A stretch of 46,898 nt of DNA from Priapulus caudatus. Its lineage: Eukaryota; Priapulida; Priapulimorpha; Priapulimorphida; Priapulidae. The position numbers and the translations under genes were made by a program. Shown one piece after another: positions 9,936-22,224 of the stretch. Under the pieces are notes generated by a model. That model was given only the letters and a program-made list of their open reading frames with translations, did not search any database and was not told where the DNA came from. The DNA is taken from NCBI RefSeq assembly GCF_000485595.1, contig NW_014577325.1, forward strand, positions 282,004 through 328,901. The letters are read 5' to 3'. Every line of letters starts with the position of its first letter. Within the stretch, counting starts at the first letter, position 1.

Positions 9936-10705
9936 ATTCTACAAGCTGCATCTGACTATGTCAGATGAGCTAAAAAGGAAGAAATTTCATCATATGACAA
10001 TTGTTTGCCTTCAAAACTCCTCCCATCACTCGCGTTTCTTTTACATACGCCTCCACAGTAGCACTGCAGACAGGCGTAATTGTCTAGACGCATTGGTGCG
10101 TTCGCTTGCATACAATGTATTACTACCATCAAATTTATGCTGGCACTTGCAAATATGGCTATGCCTGCTGTAATAACGCTAAGTGACGCTGCCGGCCCGC
10201 TGCAAGATTTTTGACGATTTTTTGTTTACTATCCGCGGGCGGATACCATGCATGCAAGCATTTTGAACCTGGTATCCAACAAAAGGAATATCACTATCCT
10301 GCGGATATCGGAACGCCTAATTTCGACCACTGCCGGCTATAACGTACGTACGTGCTCTCTCTTCTGCCCGGCACGCCGTCTTATCAATCTCTTTCTGTGC
10401 GTGGCGCGGCAGCGTGTGTGTGTTTATTTCATGCACGCTATGAAGAAAGTTCGCAGCTTGACCTCAATTTCTATTGTAATGAAGAGTAATTTGTAATTTT
10501 TCTGGGCAGTACAATAATGAATAAAAAATCACTTTAAAGTGTGCTAATTGCATGATTTCCACCCTTCCATACTTAAAATAAGTTTCTTAACTCACACCCT
10601 CCCCGCTGCGTCGCTCCGCTCCCTCGATCGTTCCGTCCATTCTCAAATTTGTAAAATCTGCGTCATCTTACCTTGGTGCCATCTGAGTCATCTAAATACT
10701 GGTCA
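9936..10705. other. Intergenic stretch, nothing recognised
   Basis: Several short open frames (9958-10173, 10248-10496, 10548-10742) show no domain, no splice partners and no codon pattern that distinguishes them. ccgcgggcgg near 10233 is an isolated GC patch. Confidence 0.5.
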
Positions 10706-10709
10706 TCTA

Positions 10710-11075
10710 AATACTTGGCAAATACGACAACTACGTGTTTAGCTGCAGCCAATGTTTGAAACGGTCTTCTAACTCTAGCAATACCATGTCTTAATTGGAG
10801 CTATCGAAGACAGAGACAAAGTTGATCAAATAGATAGATCAACACTGCAGATCGCAGTAGAAAAAGCTTTAATTTCCCAATTAACAAAGGAAAGAGAGAA
10901 TTCCCATGGAAAGGCAGAAACAAAAAAAACTAAAGGGATTCTTTGCGGATAGCACATGTCGAATGCAAAGATCATCATGATGATTAGCTCCAATAAACGG
11001 TATTGCTAGGGTTAGAATACCGTTTCAAACATTGCGCGCAGCTAAACACTGTAGTTGTCTTATTTGCCAAGTATC
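10710..11075. repeat. Fold-back repeat with 90-bp arms
   Basis: 10710-10803 and 10985-11075 are reverse complements: atacttggcaaata versus tatttgccaagtat, aatgtttgaaacgg versus ccgtttcaaacatt, and tagcaatacc versus ggtattgcta. About 180 bp of unrelated sequence lies between the arms. It looks like a fold-back or MITE-like element, and no clear target-site duplication was identified. Confidence 0.85.
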
Positions 11076-11139
11076 GCCAAAAGGAAGCACTTCACATGTG
11101 ATATCCCAATGAATCAGTAAACATCCACCTTCTTGTAAG

Positions 11140-13672
11140 CATCAGTGTGCTACGACTGCGCTGGTACTGATAGGGTTACAGCGACTTTTTGAGAACGAAT
11201 AACAACCAAAAATTTATATTTGCAACCATGTTGCTTCATTCCGACTGTGACTAAAATCCGCAATAGATCGAACAACAGGAAATTAAACGATCTGCGGTCC
11301 CTGCATTGCAAACGCACCCTAGCATCAGAGAACATGTCATCTAGGTTCTGGTGCATTTTGTAAACATCGTTTCACCTTGCTTTGGTGTGTAATTGCCTGT
11401 GGAGCGCCATCGTTCGCAGCTATTCGTACTCTTTCTGTAGTATTGTCTAGCGAGTCTTTTCCGTTCGGGTTTTTTGTGTGTCTCTCTTCCATTAACTCAT
11501 GTGCAGTGTAAACATGCGCAGGTAAGCTGATGCTAAAGTTCGATATGCTGTGAGAATCTAGCAGATATCACGCGTGAATTAAGCGAGATACATCTCTAAG
11601 ACAGTCTGCAGCCCGGAATCCCCGCGCGAAGCGCTGTGCGCGCTTCTTGAACGATATTCGCTGCTCCTGTCAATATCACTTTAAAGCGTTCTGTCACACT
11701 CGCCTCTGATCGGTCCAATTGAGCAGTATCTGCCGCCTTCGCAGAAGCTTTTCGACTATCTGCACGTAGGCGAGAATAAATCAAATGCTCGTAATTGCCT
11801 ACTCTTGCTTGTTGCTGCGCGCGTCGTTTTAGTGTAAGAAAAATAATTTTCCCTTTTCGCTTGGATCATGCCCTGACATTAACTTTGGAAGTTATCGCGA
11901 CCAGTAGATGGCGCAACGAGTCTCTGTTCAAGTCATTTTGCAAAAGAATATTTTCTTTAGACTGCCCGCGGTGGCAGAGTTTGACACGCTCCGCTAACTA
12001 TAACTTAGTGTTAGGCGAAAGAGACTTGCCCGCGAATTAAGCGTCCGTACAGTGCTATCTGGAATCGTGACGTCCAGTTAATTCTCGCAGGCCATTTTAG
12101 AGCGGGCATTCCTGCACTGAATTTATGGTTGTTTTACACTGATAATTGGCTACGATTATCCATCGTACGCCGCCACTGCAGCAAGATCAGCCCCACTGCT
12201 ACAGCGCACCCTGATGACTAAGCTTTGTTTAGACTGCACCAATTGCACTAGCGCGCACATAATGAGACTGGTATTAACATTCCTACAACCTAGCGGCTAC
12301 GAATAGCTTGTATTACTACAAGTTAACATGTTACAATTAATTACTAGCTACAAGCTACTACTACTAGCTACTAGTTGAGCTAAGTAACTAGCTAAGTTAC
12401 CAGCACTACTAGTGCTAGTACTAGTAACTACCAGGACACGCCGGAGCTAATAGTAATAGTAATAATGACTAACTCTAGTACTAGTATTAACCTACTAATA
12501 ATGACGAACTAACCGTAACGCCTAACCTATCTATTATGATTGTAAATATTATATTTATATTGATGTAAATGACACTGGTTTTATTGCCATTGCCATAACA
12601 TTGGGGCCCACTATAATATTGGGAGCCATCGTTCTCTATCTTGAACAACTAGTACTACATAGACTACATGCGCTAGCCAAGAAACGCTCTTTGCGTAGGC
12701 GTTAGAACAATACCCTAGGCTAATACTAGAACACAGGCCCTTGAACGTTTCAATGAAATATAATGCTAACTAAATTTCCGAAATATATTTACTACGAATA
12801 TGTTAATGTTCTAGTATAGGCCTACTCTCTCTTTCAAGAAGGTTGCGAGTGCAAGGCTATATATAGACTCAGGACTCGCTCCCACCTCGATTAGCCATTC
12901 GAGTGACTTAAGCTAAGCGAGAGGTGCCGAGAGATGCGCAGTCTACTGGGCTATAGGCGGCGGGAGGCGGCGCACTGCTTCCAACTCCCGTACGAGCCTC
13001 GCGCATTGGCAACGTGCAAAACGTTGCCAGCGTGTGAGGGCGCGAAGAGCTGCGCGTAGGTGTTTTCCTGATTCTGAGCAGCATTTCCATTAGCTGGCAA
13101 GGGTTCGCGAATGTCAGAATTTCGACAGTCTTTCTGTTGATTCTCGCCGGTGACACAGTCGGTTACAGAAAGATTACTCGCGTTACAGTTTTTATACACA
13201 GTGAACACTGTTCACCGTCCCACAAGTCTACCCTCTCGTTGTCTCCCCACTAACAAATCCGGACCCGTTCCGCAATCGGCAGCTATGATCCGTGCCGCGC
13301 CTCAATTCACTTCGGCGCAGGATCATAGCTGCCAGCGCTGCCATACTGCGTAGGACGTTCGCGCCGGTCGCGTGCGCCTTGCCGCGGAACTGCCGCGAAA
13401 GATCTGCGGCTTGAGCGCTTCGGATCCAAATCTCTATTCGGCAACGCATTCTCTACGTATCCCGGTCTCATCTGGTTTAGAAGCAGCGACAGTGGCAACT
13501 GTGAGTTAACGTTCAATATTGTCAAACAAGGCAAGTCAAGGTCGGTAATAGAATAGTTTTTATTTTGAGATATACAGAGTATTCATCTAGATCTGCAGAG
13601 GTGATAGGTTTTTTGTATGGAAGGGTGTCAGGCTGTATAGACAATCCGTCGCACAGCCTGGTCGGGCTACAT
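11140..13672. repeat. Inverted duplication, right arm, split by a 1.9-kb insertion
   Basis: Homology to 7950-8590 runs from about 11140 to 11600, stops, and resumes at about 13501 to 13672. The intervening 11600-13500 is therefore an insertion in this arm or a loss from the other. At 11513 the counterpart of the start codon is ATGCGCAG followed by donor GTAAGC. It faces right, but I found no downstream exon that would join it. Confidence 0.8.
11600..13500. other. Insertion with CTAG-rich tract, GC island and TATA-like box
   Basis: Three textures follow each other. 12290-12500 is dense in CTAG and AGTACT words (actagctactagt, gctagtactagtaact). 12830-12900 has ggctatatataga, a good TATA-like box. 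12900-13460 is GC- and CpG-rich. The GC part holds two exact hairpins: ggcaacgt/acgttgcc near 13008-13028 and ggcagctatgatcc/ggatcatagctgcc at 13278-13333. Open frames here overlap on both strands and look like composition effects. Confidence 0.5.
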
Positions 13673-13679
13673 GATGATG

Positions 13680-14335
13680 CTCACTGATGACCAGTCCATT
13701 GTCATTGATTGACAGAGTGTCTGAGTGAGAGGGTGTGAGAGTGCTACTGCTAACTTAATTAAAAATTACTTTGTTTGACATATACGTAGTCTAGATTTTT
13801 AACACACGCACTTAAAGTACATCTTCTGGTTGATAAATGCAGACGACGGAAGGCAGTAAACAAGCTAAACGAATGAGATGACTTTTGACAATGCTGAAAC
13901 TGCCAGCATGTTATATATTTACGAATGGGCGCAGCCATGATTTGTGTTGCTCTTAACACCAGCGCCACCGCTAAGAACAAGTGGCGCTAAATTCACCAAA
14001 AATTTGCGATCGAAAGGTCCGTATGGCGTAAACTCTCACTGTGCTGAACTATATTGAATGGTCAACATATTTTGGTGAACGTTGGCTCCCGTGTAGTTCG
14101 TTTACAGCATATCACAGCGAGTTTTGGATGACATTTGTAAGTAATGTGTGTATACTTATTACAAAAACGAATTACTGTTTTATGCACCAAAGGTGATGAT
14201 CATGTTGTAAAGACCAAGTTGAAGTTCTGTTGTCGCTAATGACGCAGATGGGGTCGTTGTCGTATCAGGATATCATATGTACCCGATGTAGTTTTAGGTT
14301 GTTCAGTATTATGTTTATATTTTTATATGAGGTAT
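13680..14335. other. Intergenic stretch, nothing recognised
   Basis: AT-rich sequence with no supported gene. A gtgagagggtgtgagagtg simple repeat is near 13724-13742. Confidence 0.5.
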
Positions 14336-14337
14336 GT

Positions 14338-14369
14338 TTAGGGTTAGTGTTAGGGTTAGGGTTAGGGCA
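14338..14369 (+). repeat. Short interstitial telomere-type repeat (TTAGGG)n
   Basis: The sequence ttagggttagtgttagggttagggttaggg is present, with one variant unit. It is too short and too internal to be a chromosome end. The same hexamer also occurs inside the MITEs at 32718 and 35250. Confidence 0.85.
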
Positions 14370-14944
14370 CACTTCTGTAGTACAAGTCTGGTACTGTACA
14401 CTTTGTGTATACTATACTCTATAGTCTATATGTACGGCTCTGTATATCTGTACTGTAGTACCTGATACGACAACGACCCCTTCAGGCTTCAGCTCTAATG
14501 TCATGACCATACAGACTGTATCACGGCGTTGCTGTGTCCATCTGGTAGTGGTATTCAATTTCATTACTTGGCCTTGGTCTTTGTAGGTGTGTCATTATGA
14601 ACGTAGAATTTAGAAAGGAAATGAGATTTCTTCATCGTCGGAAGATGTAGGGTCAACAGTGCAGTCTATATTGGTGTCGGATAAGAGAGGAGAGGTAATG
14701 AGAGGATCTTTTGCGTTTTGGGGGAAAACGAGTAGCGGGCCATACCATATGAATGGATGCGTATGAAACGGTGAACGGGGAACAAGAGAGGGGTGGAGAG
14801 GGTGCAGGAAAAACGGAGCGGGGCAAGGGGTTAGCGGGTAGGTAAAATAGCGAAGCAAGGAGCGGACATGAGACCGGCAAGGAAGGAAGACGAATGAATA
14901 GCAATCTCAACGAAAACTACGTTATTATACATGCATACGAAATA

Positions 14945-15180
14945 CGCTGTGGCTATATGCCCGGCAGCCGGGCACGGTCTTCAATTTCCTAAATGCCCGG
15001 CAGTNNNNNNNNNNGTTTTTCTTTGTTTTTTTTTCGGGCCACCAGATTTCATTTTCGGGCCACTGAAAAAAAAAGTTAGTGTCGAGCCTTGGGTTAGGAA
15101 CTGCCGGGCATTTAGGAAATCGAAGACCGTGCGTGGCAGCCGTCAGATATATGCCGGCTGCCGGGCATATAGCCACTCTG
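14945..15180. mobile_element. TIR element with GC-rich fold-back ends and 9-bp target duplication
   Basis: Both ends carry TGGCTATATGCCCGGCAGCC in inverted orientation, and the homology continues inward through ggcacggtcttc and cctaaatgcccggcagt. TACGAAATA flanks the element on both sides (14936-14944 and 15181-15189), a direct 9-bp target-site duplication. The right end, read inward, starts CAGAGTGGC, which is hAT-like, but a 9-bp duplication suits Mutator-type elements better. A ten-base gap of N lies inside at the palindrome, where assembly is difficult. Confidence 0.8.
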
Positions 15181-15189
15181 TACGAAATA

Positions 15190-16310
15190 AGCAATGCAAC
15201 CACAAGCAGTACATGTGTCAAAACAATAAGAGCAATAGAAAATATCATAATATGCAGACAATAAACTTCGTAGCTATGATAAGGAACTGTTGCACTTACA
15301 AATACATCTCTGCGACGATAGTGGTGAGAAACTCAAATGTTACTGGTTGTTTTTCGCCACCCGTGCGATTGCTGAGCATGTACAATGGTACAGCAGATGA
15401 CAGCAGACACTCAGTGCAAAGAAAAAGGCATATAATTATTAGCACATAGTAAATAAAAGAAATGTTTACAAAATTATCAGACGTTTAGCAAAAGTACGCG
15501 CTGGTCACGGCTCCAGTGTAACACCGGACTAAACGATTGTGCATCGCAATAGTGGTACTCGTGGGTGATGTACACCTTAGCTATAATGTCTGTCGTAAAC
15601 ACATAAACAACACGACACAGATATGTACGTATTCAAGCAAAGATCTTTAATGTAATAATTCTTAACTAATGTATAATCCCAATAGGGGCATGACGCGTAC
15701 ACGGGGTGCGTGCCCTACATGAAACGTAACTTACGATGCAAGTGTTGTGCTGGTCGTCTGACGAACGCAGTGCAAGAAAAATGATAATTTGTGTAATAAT
15801 CAGAAGAGAAAGAGAGATAGCGACTTTTACCGTGCGCGCGGGTTTTATACTAATGAGAGCAAGTTCGTGGCCTATTGTCTTCGCCCGGCCAATCGGCTCC
15901 AGCCAGCTCGCTACCGGCTGTCGCTGTGACCACTTGATGTGCAAGTGTTCCGGTCAGTTGACGCGCATTTAACAAGGACCTATCCACACGTTATTCCCAG
16001 CTGTACCCCCTATTGTCTAACACAAGTTATTTCCAGCTATCCCCCTATTGTCTAACTTCTCAGCGTTCTCTAAAACATCCTAGATAGGGAACTCTTCGGA
16101 CTTGGTAAGTGGTCTCTAATTGAAATTTTCGATTGGTTTAAACAAGATTACTGACGACATTTCAATCAGTGTCGTTCAGTTAGGCCATTCCAAAATCACA
16201 TAGCAACTTTCTCTCTCAAGCGTGAGTCTGACATAATATAGTCATTTATGTTTTCATCTGACTTTTGATGTAGAGTCGAAAATTTTAATCTCTGAACCAG
16301 GAAGTTAATT
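15190..16310. other. Intergenic stretch with a possible CCAAT-bearing promoter region
   Basis: No exon could be supported. About 15820-15960 is GC-richer than its surroundings and has ggccaatcggc at 15889, a CCAAT-box context. It could be a promoter or 5' UTR for a gene reading right, possibly the PAM unit 1-2 kb away, but there is no direct link. Confidence 0.35.
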
Positions 16311-16316
16311 CTTACA

Positions 16317-16486
16317 CAGGCGCGGATTTAGGCCGGTTTGCACCGGTTTCCAGAAACCGGTCACAGGCCTCAAAATTCACCAGAATGCACCAAATATAGC
16401 CTAATTTAAAAAAAAATCCTCGGACCCCCCTAGCTGCAGAAGAACATATGGAAACTGGTCACCCAAACCCTCTGGATTCGTCCCTG
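16317..16486. mobile_element. Small hAT-like MITE
   Basis: The left end CAGGCGCGGATTTAG and the right end CTGGATTCGTCCCTG (inverted, CAGGGACGAATCCAG) form imperfect terminal repeats of the CAGG-type seen in many hAT families. The element is about 170 bp. No exact 8-bp target duplication is visible, so the boundaries are tentative. Confidence 0.5.
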
Positions 16487-17883
16487 TTACAGTCATATCA
16501 ACTTGCTCCTCCAGTAAATCCCAGATGGCGGAAGGGGATGGGGATATTAGGGGACAATTTTCTTTTCAATTCTACAGCGTCAGCATGTCACCACCATCTT
16601 TGCCATTTCACTAGCACTGATTCGTTTCTATCTCATATTGAACTAGGGCTAGTAATACTAATAGTAGTATATATTTGTGTGTGTTTGCACACAGACCACC
16701 CCCTGGTACAATAATGAAAATATACACTGCGCATCAGGCCTATATTAGAGTGATAACTGATATGTCGTGGCCTGCAATGTGTGTATTATGATGTGTCATC
16801 AGACATCTGAGTGCACGGCAATAAAACTTGTTTGATGAGTGGGATTCCTAGTATGTTGGGAGAGCAGGATCCTGTACCACAGTGAAAACAAGTATGTGCT
16901 AATTGTCATGCAACACTGCATTTATAACGATAATTGCATTGGTTCGGTGCCAATGAGTCCATGACACAGTTGAGTCATTGACTCCTCAGTCGTCGTATCT
17001 CGCTTCACCTCGTGAGTTTTGTTCACTTATGTTTATATGCACGTTTTCAAATCTATTGTTTTGGTTTTGCATCGTTACGTGTTAACTAATTTGAGTAATA
17101 ATGCATGAACAAACGTTAGCAATCACTGAACATGTATGGTCAGCAAACAGTGAAGTGCAATACTTTGAAGTTATGCAGTGTTTCCCCTAGTACTATTACT
17201 ATTAGCCCCCGTACAGTTGCCGCAGAGGACTCTGGCAGTACGAGCGGTATAGTATCAAGCTATGTTCCCTACTGCCAAAAAGGTCTTGACGGTTACATGT
17301 TTTGTGAACATGTGTTTACACTTCAGGTTCCTAAAGCAACAGCGAGCAGCGCTGGCCAAGCTGGGGCCAGGCATGCGTACCTTGTAATTTTTTGAAAAAA
17401 TGTGGGCAATTGGTCACCAAGCATAATTCTGAACCCACGTTGTATGAGACTCTTGTATCTGTTTTTCAGTTGAAGGGTTTTCGTCAGTGAGGCATGTGTT
17501 TTGATCTCTGTCCTGGAGGCTGAGATGAGCGACGCCCGCTCGCCGTGTCAAGCATAGGAACCAAACTGTTATGTAATAGCACGATGTTAACAACGTGATA
17601 CTTTCTAAAGATTGGCCACCTTTGGGATACACTCAACCAAACTACTGATTTGTACCTGGGGATCCAAGCCGACCGATCGTAGACAACTGTGATATTGACA
17701 CAGCACGTTCCGTTTTCCTCACTAGCAAAAGACAGCAAACGTTCAATCTGACACAATTTCGCTCTCGTCATGGCGTCCGCTACGGTGCCCGTGGACATAC
17801 CAAGACAGACGCATGAGGTGATGGAGGCAGACGATGGTGCGAAAGCTGCCCGTTCACTGCGTCGTGCGCATGGTCCTGTTGTC

Positions 17884-17992
17884 ATGGCGATTTTGGGAAG
17901 CTGCGGATCTGGCGTTGCCTTCCACTTCATCCGTCAAGCAGCGCAGTCGACCACCGCCGCAGATATTTCATGCCCGTGTCACGCCGATACAG
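17884..17992 (+). pseudogene. PAM: PAM exon 1, copy A (damaged)
   Basis: The counterpart of 22914-23036 (atggcgattttgggaagctg to acgccgatacag). Indels break the frame, and the donor reads AGGGAGTC instead of AGGTGAGTC, losing the GT. It cannot act as it stands. Whether the damage is biological or a sequencing error cannot be told from this sequence. Confidence 0.75.
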
Positions 17993-19715
17993 GGAGTCTC
18001 ATAGTCGGAGCGCATCCGATTTCGATATTACATATTTACAGCTGGTAAAAAACTTAACACCGGAGTCCCAAACGACTCGCTACCCCGAAATGAGAGCGAG
18101 TCCGCAGCAACATGAGGGAGTCTGCAGTCTGAGGTTCAAAAGAAGATACATACATTAATAACGCATGGCTTATTTGAAGATCATTGCGGTTGCACCGTCT
18201 GCCAAATTTTCTTTGACATCTAAGCTAAAAAATGCGTACATTCCGCAGCCGTGCTCTGAACGAACATAGTTTAGTAAGCAGAAATTTTCAGAAAGCTCAC
18301 ACGACTCCGCAATAGTCCAATCAGGATCGACAGAATCTGGGATATTTGACCCGACTCACGTTAATTCGCACCCTGCTATATATCATCAAGCGATTCTATA
18401 TATCAATGGCTTTTTTCGCCATGACAATCAATGGACCCCTAACGATTCCGCCTTATAACAGGTCACACTTGTATATAGTGCGCGATCTAAGGCGAGTCGT
18501 GATTTATCCTAATCCGGCTTAACCGCCAAAAACGTTTCAGTCCGGAACAGAGCAAAAAAAGGTCCAGGACTCAATCCGCATTTCGCGTTAAACGGGCACC
18601 GTAAAACGGGGTTTTCACTGACTTCTATGATAATTACTAATCAATATATGCTCTATAATATATATTGTAAAGATTAAGAATGCAGAAAAAGTATCAAAAA
18701 AATACCTATAGATACTATATATACTATATAACTGCGAAATGCGAATAGATACCATATGCTATCTTGTCTGGTATGCAATAACTAATTATTGCATAATAAA
18801 ACAGTTGTTTCCTCACCCTCGACCGACACCGCCAAAAAGGGCCTGCCGTCAAAAACTTTATAGATTTCTCTTCTTTTTAACAAATTGTACACCTGTTACA
18901 TTATCGGTAACGAAGCAATACATTATATGTACCTAAGCAAAACAAATATAAGCAATCAAAGGTATCTCCACACAACAACACACCGAGCATGTTAAGAACT
19001 GCGGAATTGTAAAAAGACCCGCCTCTAAAAAAAGCCGACCTACCTACCCAATTTTCAGCCTGGGTCGGGTGAGGAAAACAAAAGATTTTTTCAAATTGGG
19101 CCAACTTGCCTAGCTGCATCCTGGCTGACCTGCACGTACGGCTTATGTCCTGCACTGTAGAATTCACATTGGAAAAGCGTGTTAAGATAACAGCGTGCAA
19201 AACTCGTCTTAGCCATGTTGGTAGAAGTAGATAGTGTTATTGTAAAAGAGGGAATAAATCTAGTGAAGGAGCGTCGCTGTCGCTGTGATTTAGCGGATTC
19301 ACGCTTAAATGAGCTCAAACACTTTCGTATATTTGAGCGCCCCTCATTAATACAACCAGTTAGTATGAATGTAATATTTTCTCCGCATATATATATACTA
19401 TATCATAACCAAAATCTTAGTAAAGTATCATAATGCAAGCACCAACCAGTTACGCCATGTACCTTAAGTGTGCGCTCTTTGAATGCAAACATTGCAAACA
19501 AATATAGAGTATAGTACATAGTATTTATTATATATAATAATATATAATATAAGATAATATATAGTGACACCGGCCCCTCTTCATCAAAGTTCAGAATTCT
19601 ACGCACTAATAAGATTTACCGAAGAATGCTTAACATACTAGAAGTCCCACCATACAGATGCATATCCAGTCCATTAAGTGGTTCTAGAATAGTGTATAAT
19701 GTATTTGACTTCCAG

Positions 19716-19854
19716 CATGATCAGTATTTGCACAATGAAAAGATGGATACAAGCAAAGATTTACATCACGAATTGGTACAAGCACATGCAAAAATGCATA
19801 GATCACACACAATGATAGGTTGGTTGTATGTCAGCCAGGGACAACAATAAGTTG
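19716..19854 (+). pseudogene. PAM: PAM exon 2, copy A (damaged)
   Basis: Aligns to the intact exon at 32461-32606 but is shorter, and the HHM copper-ligand codons are altered (cacaccat has become cacacac). Frameshifts leave an in-frame stop. The donor gttg|gtgatg is weakened. Confidence 0.75.
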
Positions 19855-20431
19855 GTGATGACTTGCATCAGAATTCATGAGATTATCACAAAGATTATTG
19901 GTTAGTGACTGCTCATTGAGGTTCTATGTCCCCACGACGCGTAACGTACACGGATAACTTATCTGATATGGTTAAAGGGTTAGGGTTAGGGAGTAGGCCG
20001 TAGTCGACCCCAGACTCGTTATGATTAGGCGAGGTACGGTCCGCATATAGATAGACCAGCAGACAATAAATCATGATTTGTAGGCGCTGTACCGCTAGGT
20101 ACGTCCGATACCGACCGAACCCAGGTACTTCCGGCAGTACCTCGCGGACACGGCGGATCCCCTCATTGTAGTGACAGCAAAATTAAACGTATATACCTGA
20201 AACCAACTTGCTGCAGTACTACAAACCAATGTGATACCTCTGAGACGATTTCATATTTAAGTTTGCTTGCATGAGGGGGTGCCAGTCTAGCTAATGGTGC
20301 AATTATTAGCATTATAATATTGTTCCTATTTATTTAGGCATTTAATTATTTTATCTATACGTAGCTATATGAATATGACATATCCAAGTCCTGTGTCTAA
20401 TAAGGCGTGGTGCATGATGGTGACCATTCAG

Positions 20432-20514
20432 GGACCTGTGAGACCTTGAAGTGGTGCAAACCGGGTTAAAATACTGCTACATGGCGAAGAATCAACCACC
20501 TACTGTTGCCTCAG
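20432..20514 (+). pseudogene. PAM: PAM exon 3, copy A (damaged)
   Basis: Aligns with 33236-33326. It keeps tgtgagaccttgaag and ccacctactg, which copy C has altered, but has lost bases elsewhere (for example ctgctacatggcg for ctctatgcatgggcg). The two copies damage different positions, so together they point to one ancestral exon coding CETLKC and ILYAWAKNAPPT. Confidence 0.75.
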
Positions 20515-22097
20515 GTTACGTCGTGCCCCCTTGTACGCCCACCCGACTGGCATTACTTAATCCTCTATGTTCTATCTACTTGAAACGCCGCTATTACATA
20601 GGTATAGATCAGTGTGCCTAGCATTATGGCACACCTGATAGGTCCTTTGTAATCACGAACACACACTTGAAAGCATACTTGCCTTACCTCTTTAATAAAT
20701 ACCAAAGTTTTATTGTATCTACTAGCACCAGCTCCCGCATTTGGAGTGAATGTAAATGGCGTTGCGCCCTGTCATGTGCACGTAACAAATATCTAATGGA
20801 CGCTCACTGTGTGACGGCATGCATGGGCGCGAATGGCTAGAGGCAGTAGAATAAGTCTTAGCGCAGAGAAGACTCCATTCCCACGTACATTTGCCGGAAT
20901 GTGTGGCGGGTCGGGCGTCGCCTGGCGTTCGTGTGCGTGTGCGTGTGCGGTGTGCGCGCGCGCGTGCGTGCGTGTGTGCGTGTGTGGTGTATATATATAC
21001 AGCTTTGTACCGGAGTGAAAGTGATGGCCATTTTTATTATACATGATAGTATAAATCTTTATGAGGCTATTGTCCCAAATCCTATTTAATAAAATTACAG
21101 ATCATGCCTGGAATATGAGTGCAATCTCAGGCTTCAGGTTTCTCTGCTTTACACTGCATAGTTCTCTATCTAGAATTAAATCTGTAGGCTTGTATAACGG
21201 TAGCTGTTAGGAAATAACAGTGGGACATACCCCGTTCTAACTCAATAATTCGGATCCAAAAATTTTATAGCGTAAAATGTGGAGTCACCATATATATAGC
21301 AACCCATTATGACGATAATTTCATCAAATGTTGTCTGGCTTTATTGTTGAGCTGTGCCTTCCTTCCTCACTGTGGAAAATGCAATACGCCATGATTTAAC
21401 ATCAAAAGATGAAAAAAGACTTATACTCATGATACTGTGGGAGTTAAGTTTAATCATAGTGACTTCTAAATACATTGCAATTGGTAAATAAATGTTACAT
21501 ATAGGCAGAAACGAAAAGAAGAAAGCAAAAAAGCAACAAACTGTGTATTTAAAAAAAGAGAGTAAAAGACACAGAATGCAGGAGAAAAAGCAGCGAAGTG
21601 ATGCTTGCATCATGTCAGAATTCACGTTGTTGTAGGGTGTGTTATAATTGGGTTATACTGTAGCGATTTATTACCTCCGCGCAAACGGAGGTCATGCAAT
21701 CGCTCGCGTGTGTGTGTTCGTGTGTGTGTGTAGCCAGCAGCGAGCCAGCTGTTATACACACGCTCAACCGATCGATCGATTCAGCACCAGCTTGCCTTAG
21801 GGCGTCCAGTCAGCATCAGCTCGCCTTAGGGCGTCTAGTCAGCAGCAGCCAGCAGCGAGCCAGCTGTTATACACATGTATACATGTTACACGCGTTGGCG
21901 CGATCGATTCTGCACCAGCTCGCCTTAGGGCGTCTAGTCAGCAGCAGCCAGCAGCGAGCCAGCTGTTATACACATGTATACATGTTACACGCTCGCGGAG
22001 GTATGCACTTTCTTTGAGTGCCCTCTGTCTAGTTGTTTGTGTGACACTACAAACAAGTATGAAATGTGCATGTTCTTGTCTTCTGTGTTGCATGCAG

Positions 22098-22224
22098 ATG
22101 TGGGATTCAAGATCGGAGGCACGAGTGAGGTGAACTACTTGGTTCTTCAAGTTCACTATGCCCACCCGTTCGTTAGCAGCCAGAAGGACTACTCAGGGAT
22201 CACACTCACAACTACTTACAAGCC
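22098..22224 (+). CDS. PAM: PAM exon 4, copy A (intact; PHM third copper-A ligand)
   Basis: The acceptor CATGCAG and donor GTGAGTCA flank a 127-bp open exon reading DVGFKIGGTSEVNY, then LVLQVHYAHPF, then KDYSGITLTTTYKP. LQVHY holds the His equivalent to rat PHM His172, a ligand of the electron-transfer copper site. It enters in phase 1 and leaves in phase 2, matching exon 5 at 36652. Confidence 0.85.

Noticed and set aside
12908-13534. Overlapping open frames in the GC-rich island
   Set aside because: Frames are open on both strands at once, typical of high GC. No family resemblance or splice context was found.
14931-15449. 172-residue open frame across the N gap
   Set aside because: It reads through the inverted repeats of a TIR element and an unresolved gap. 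The translation has no domain and its length comes from ambiguous bases.
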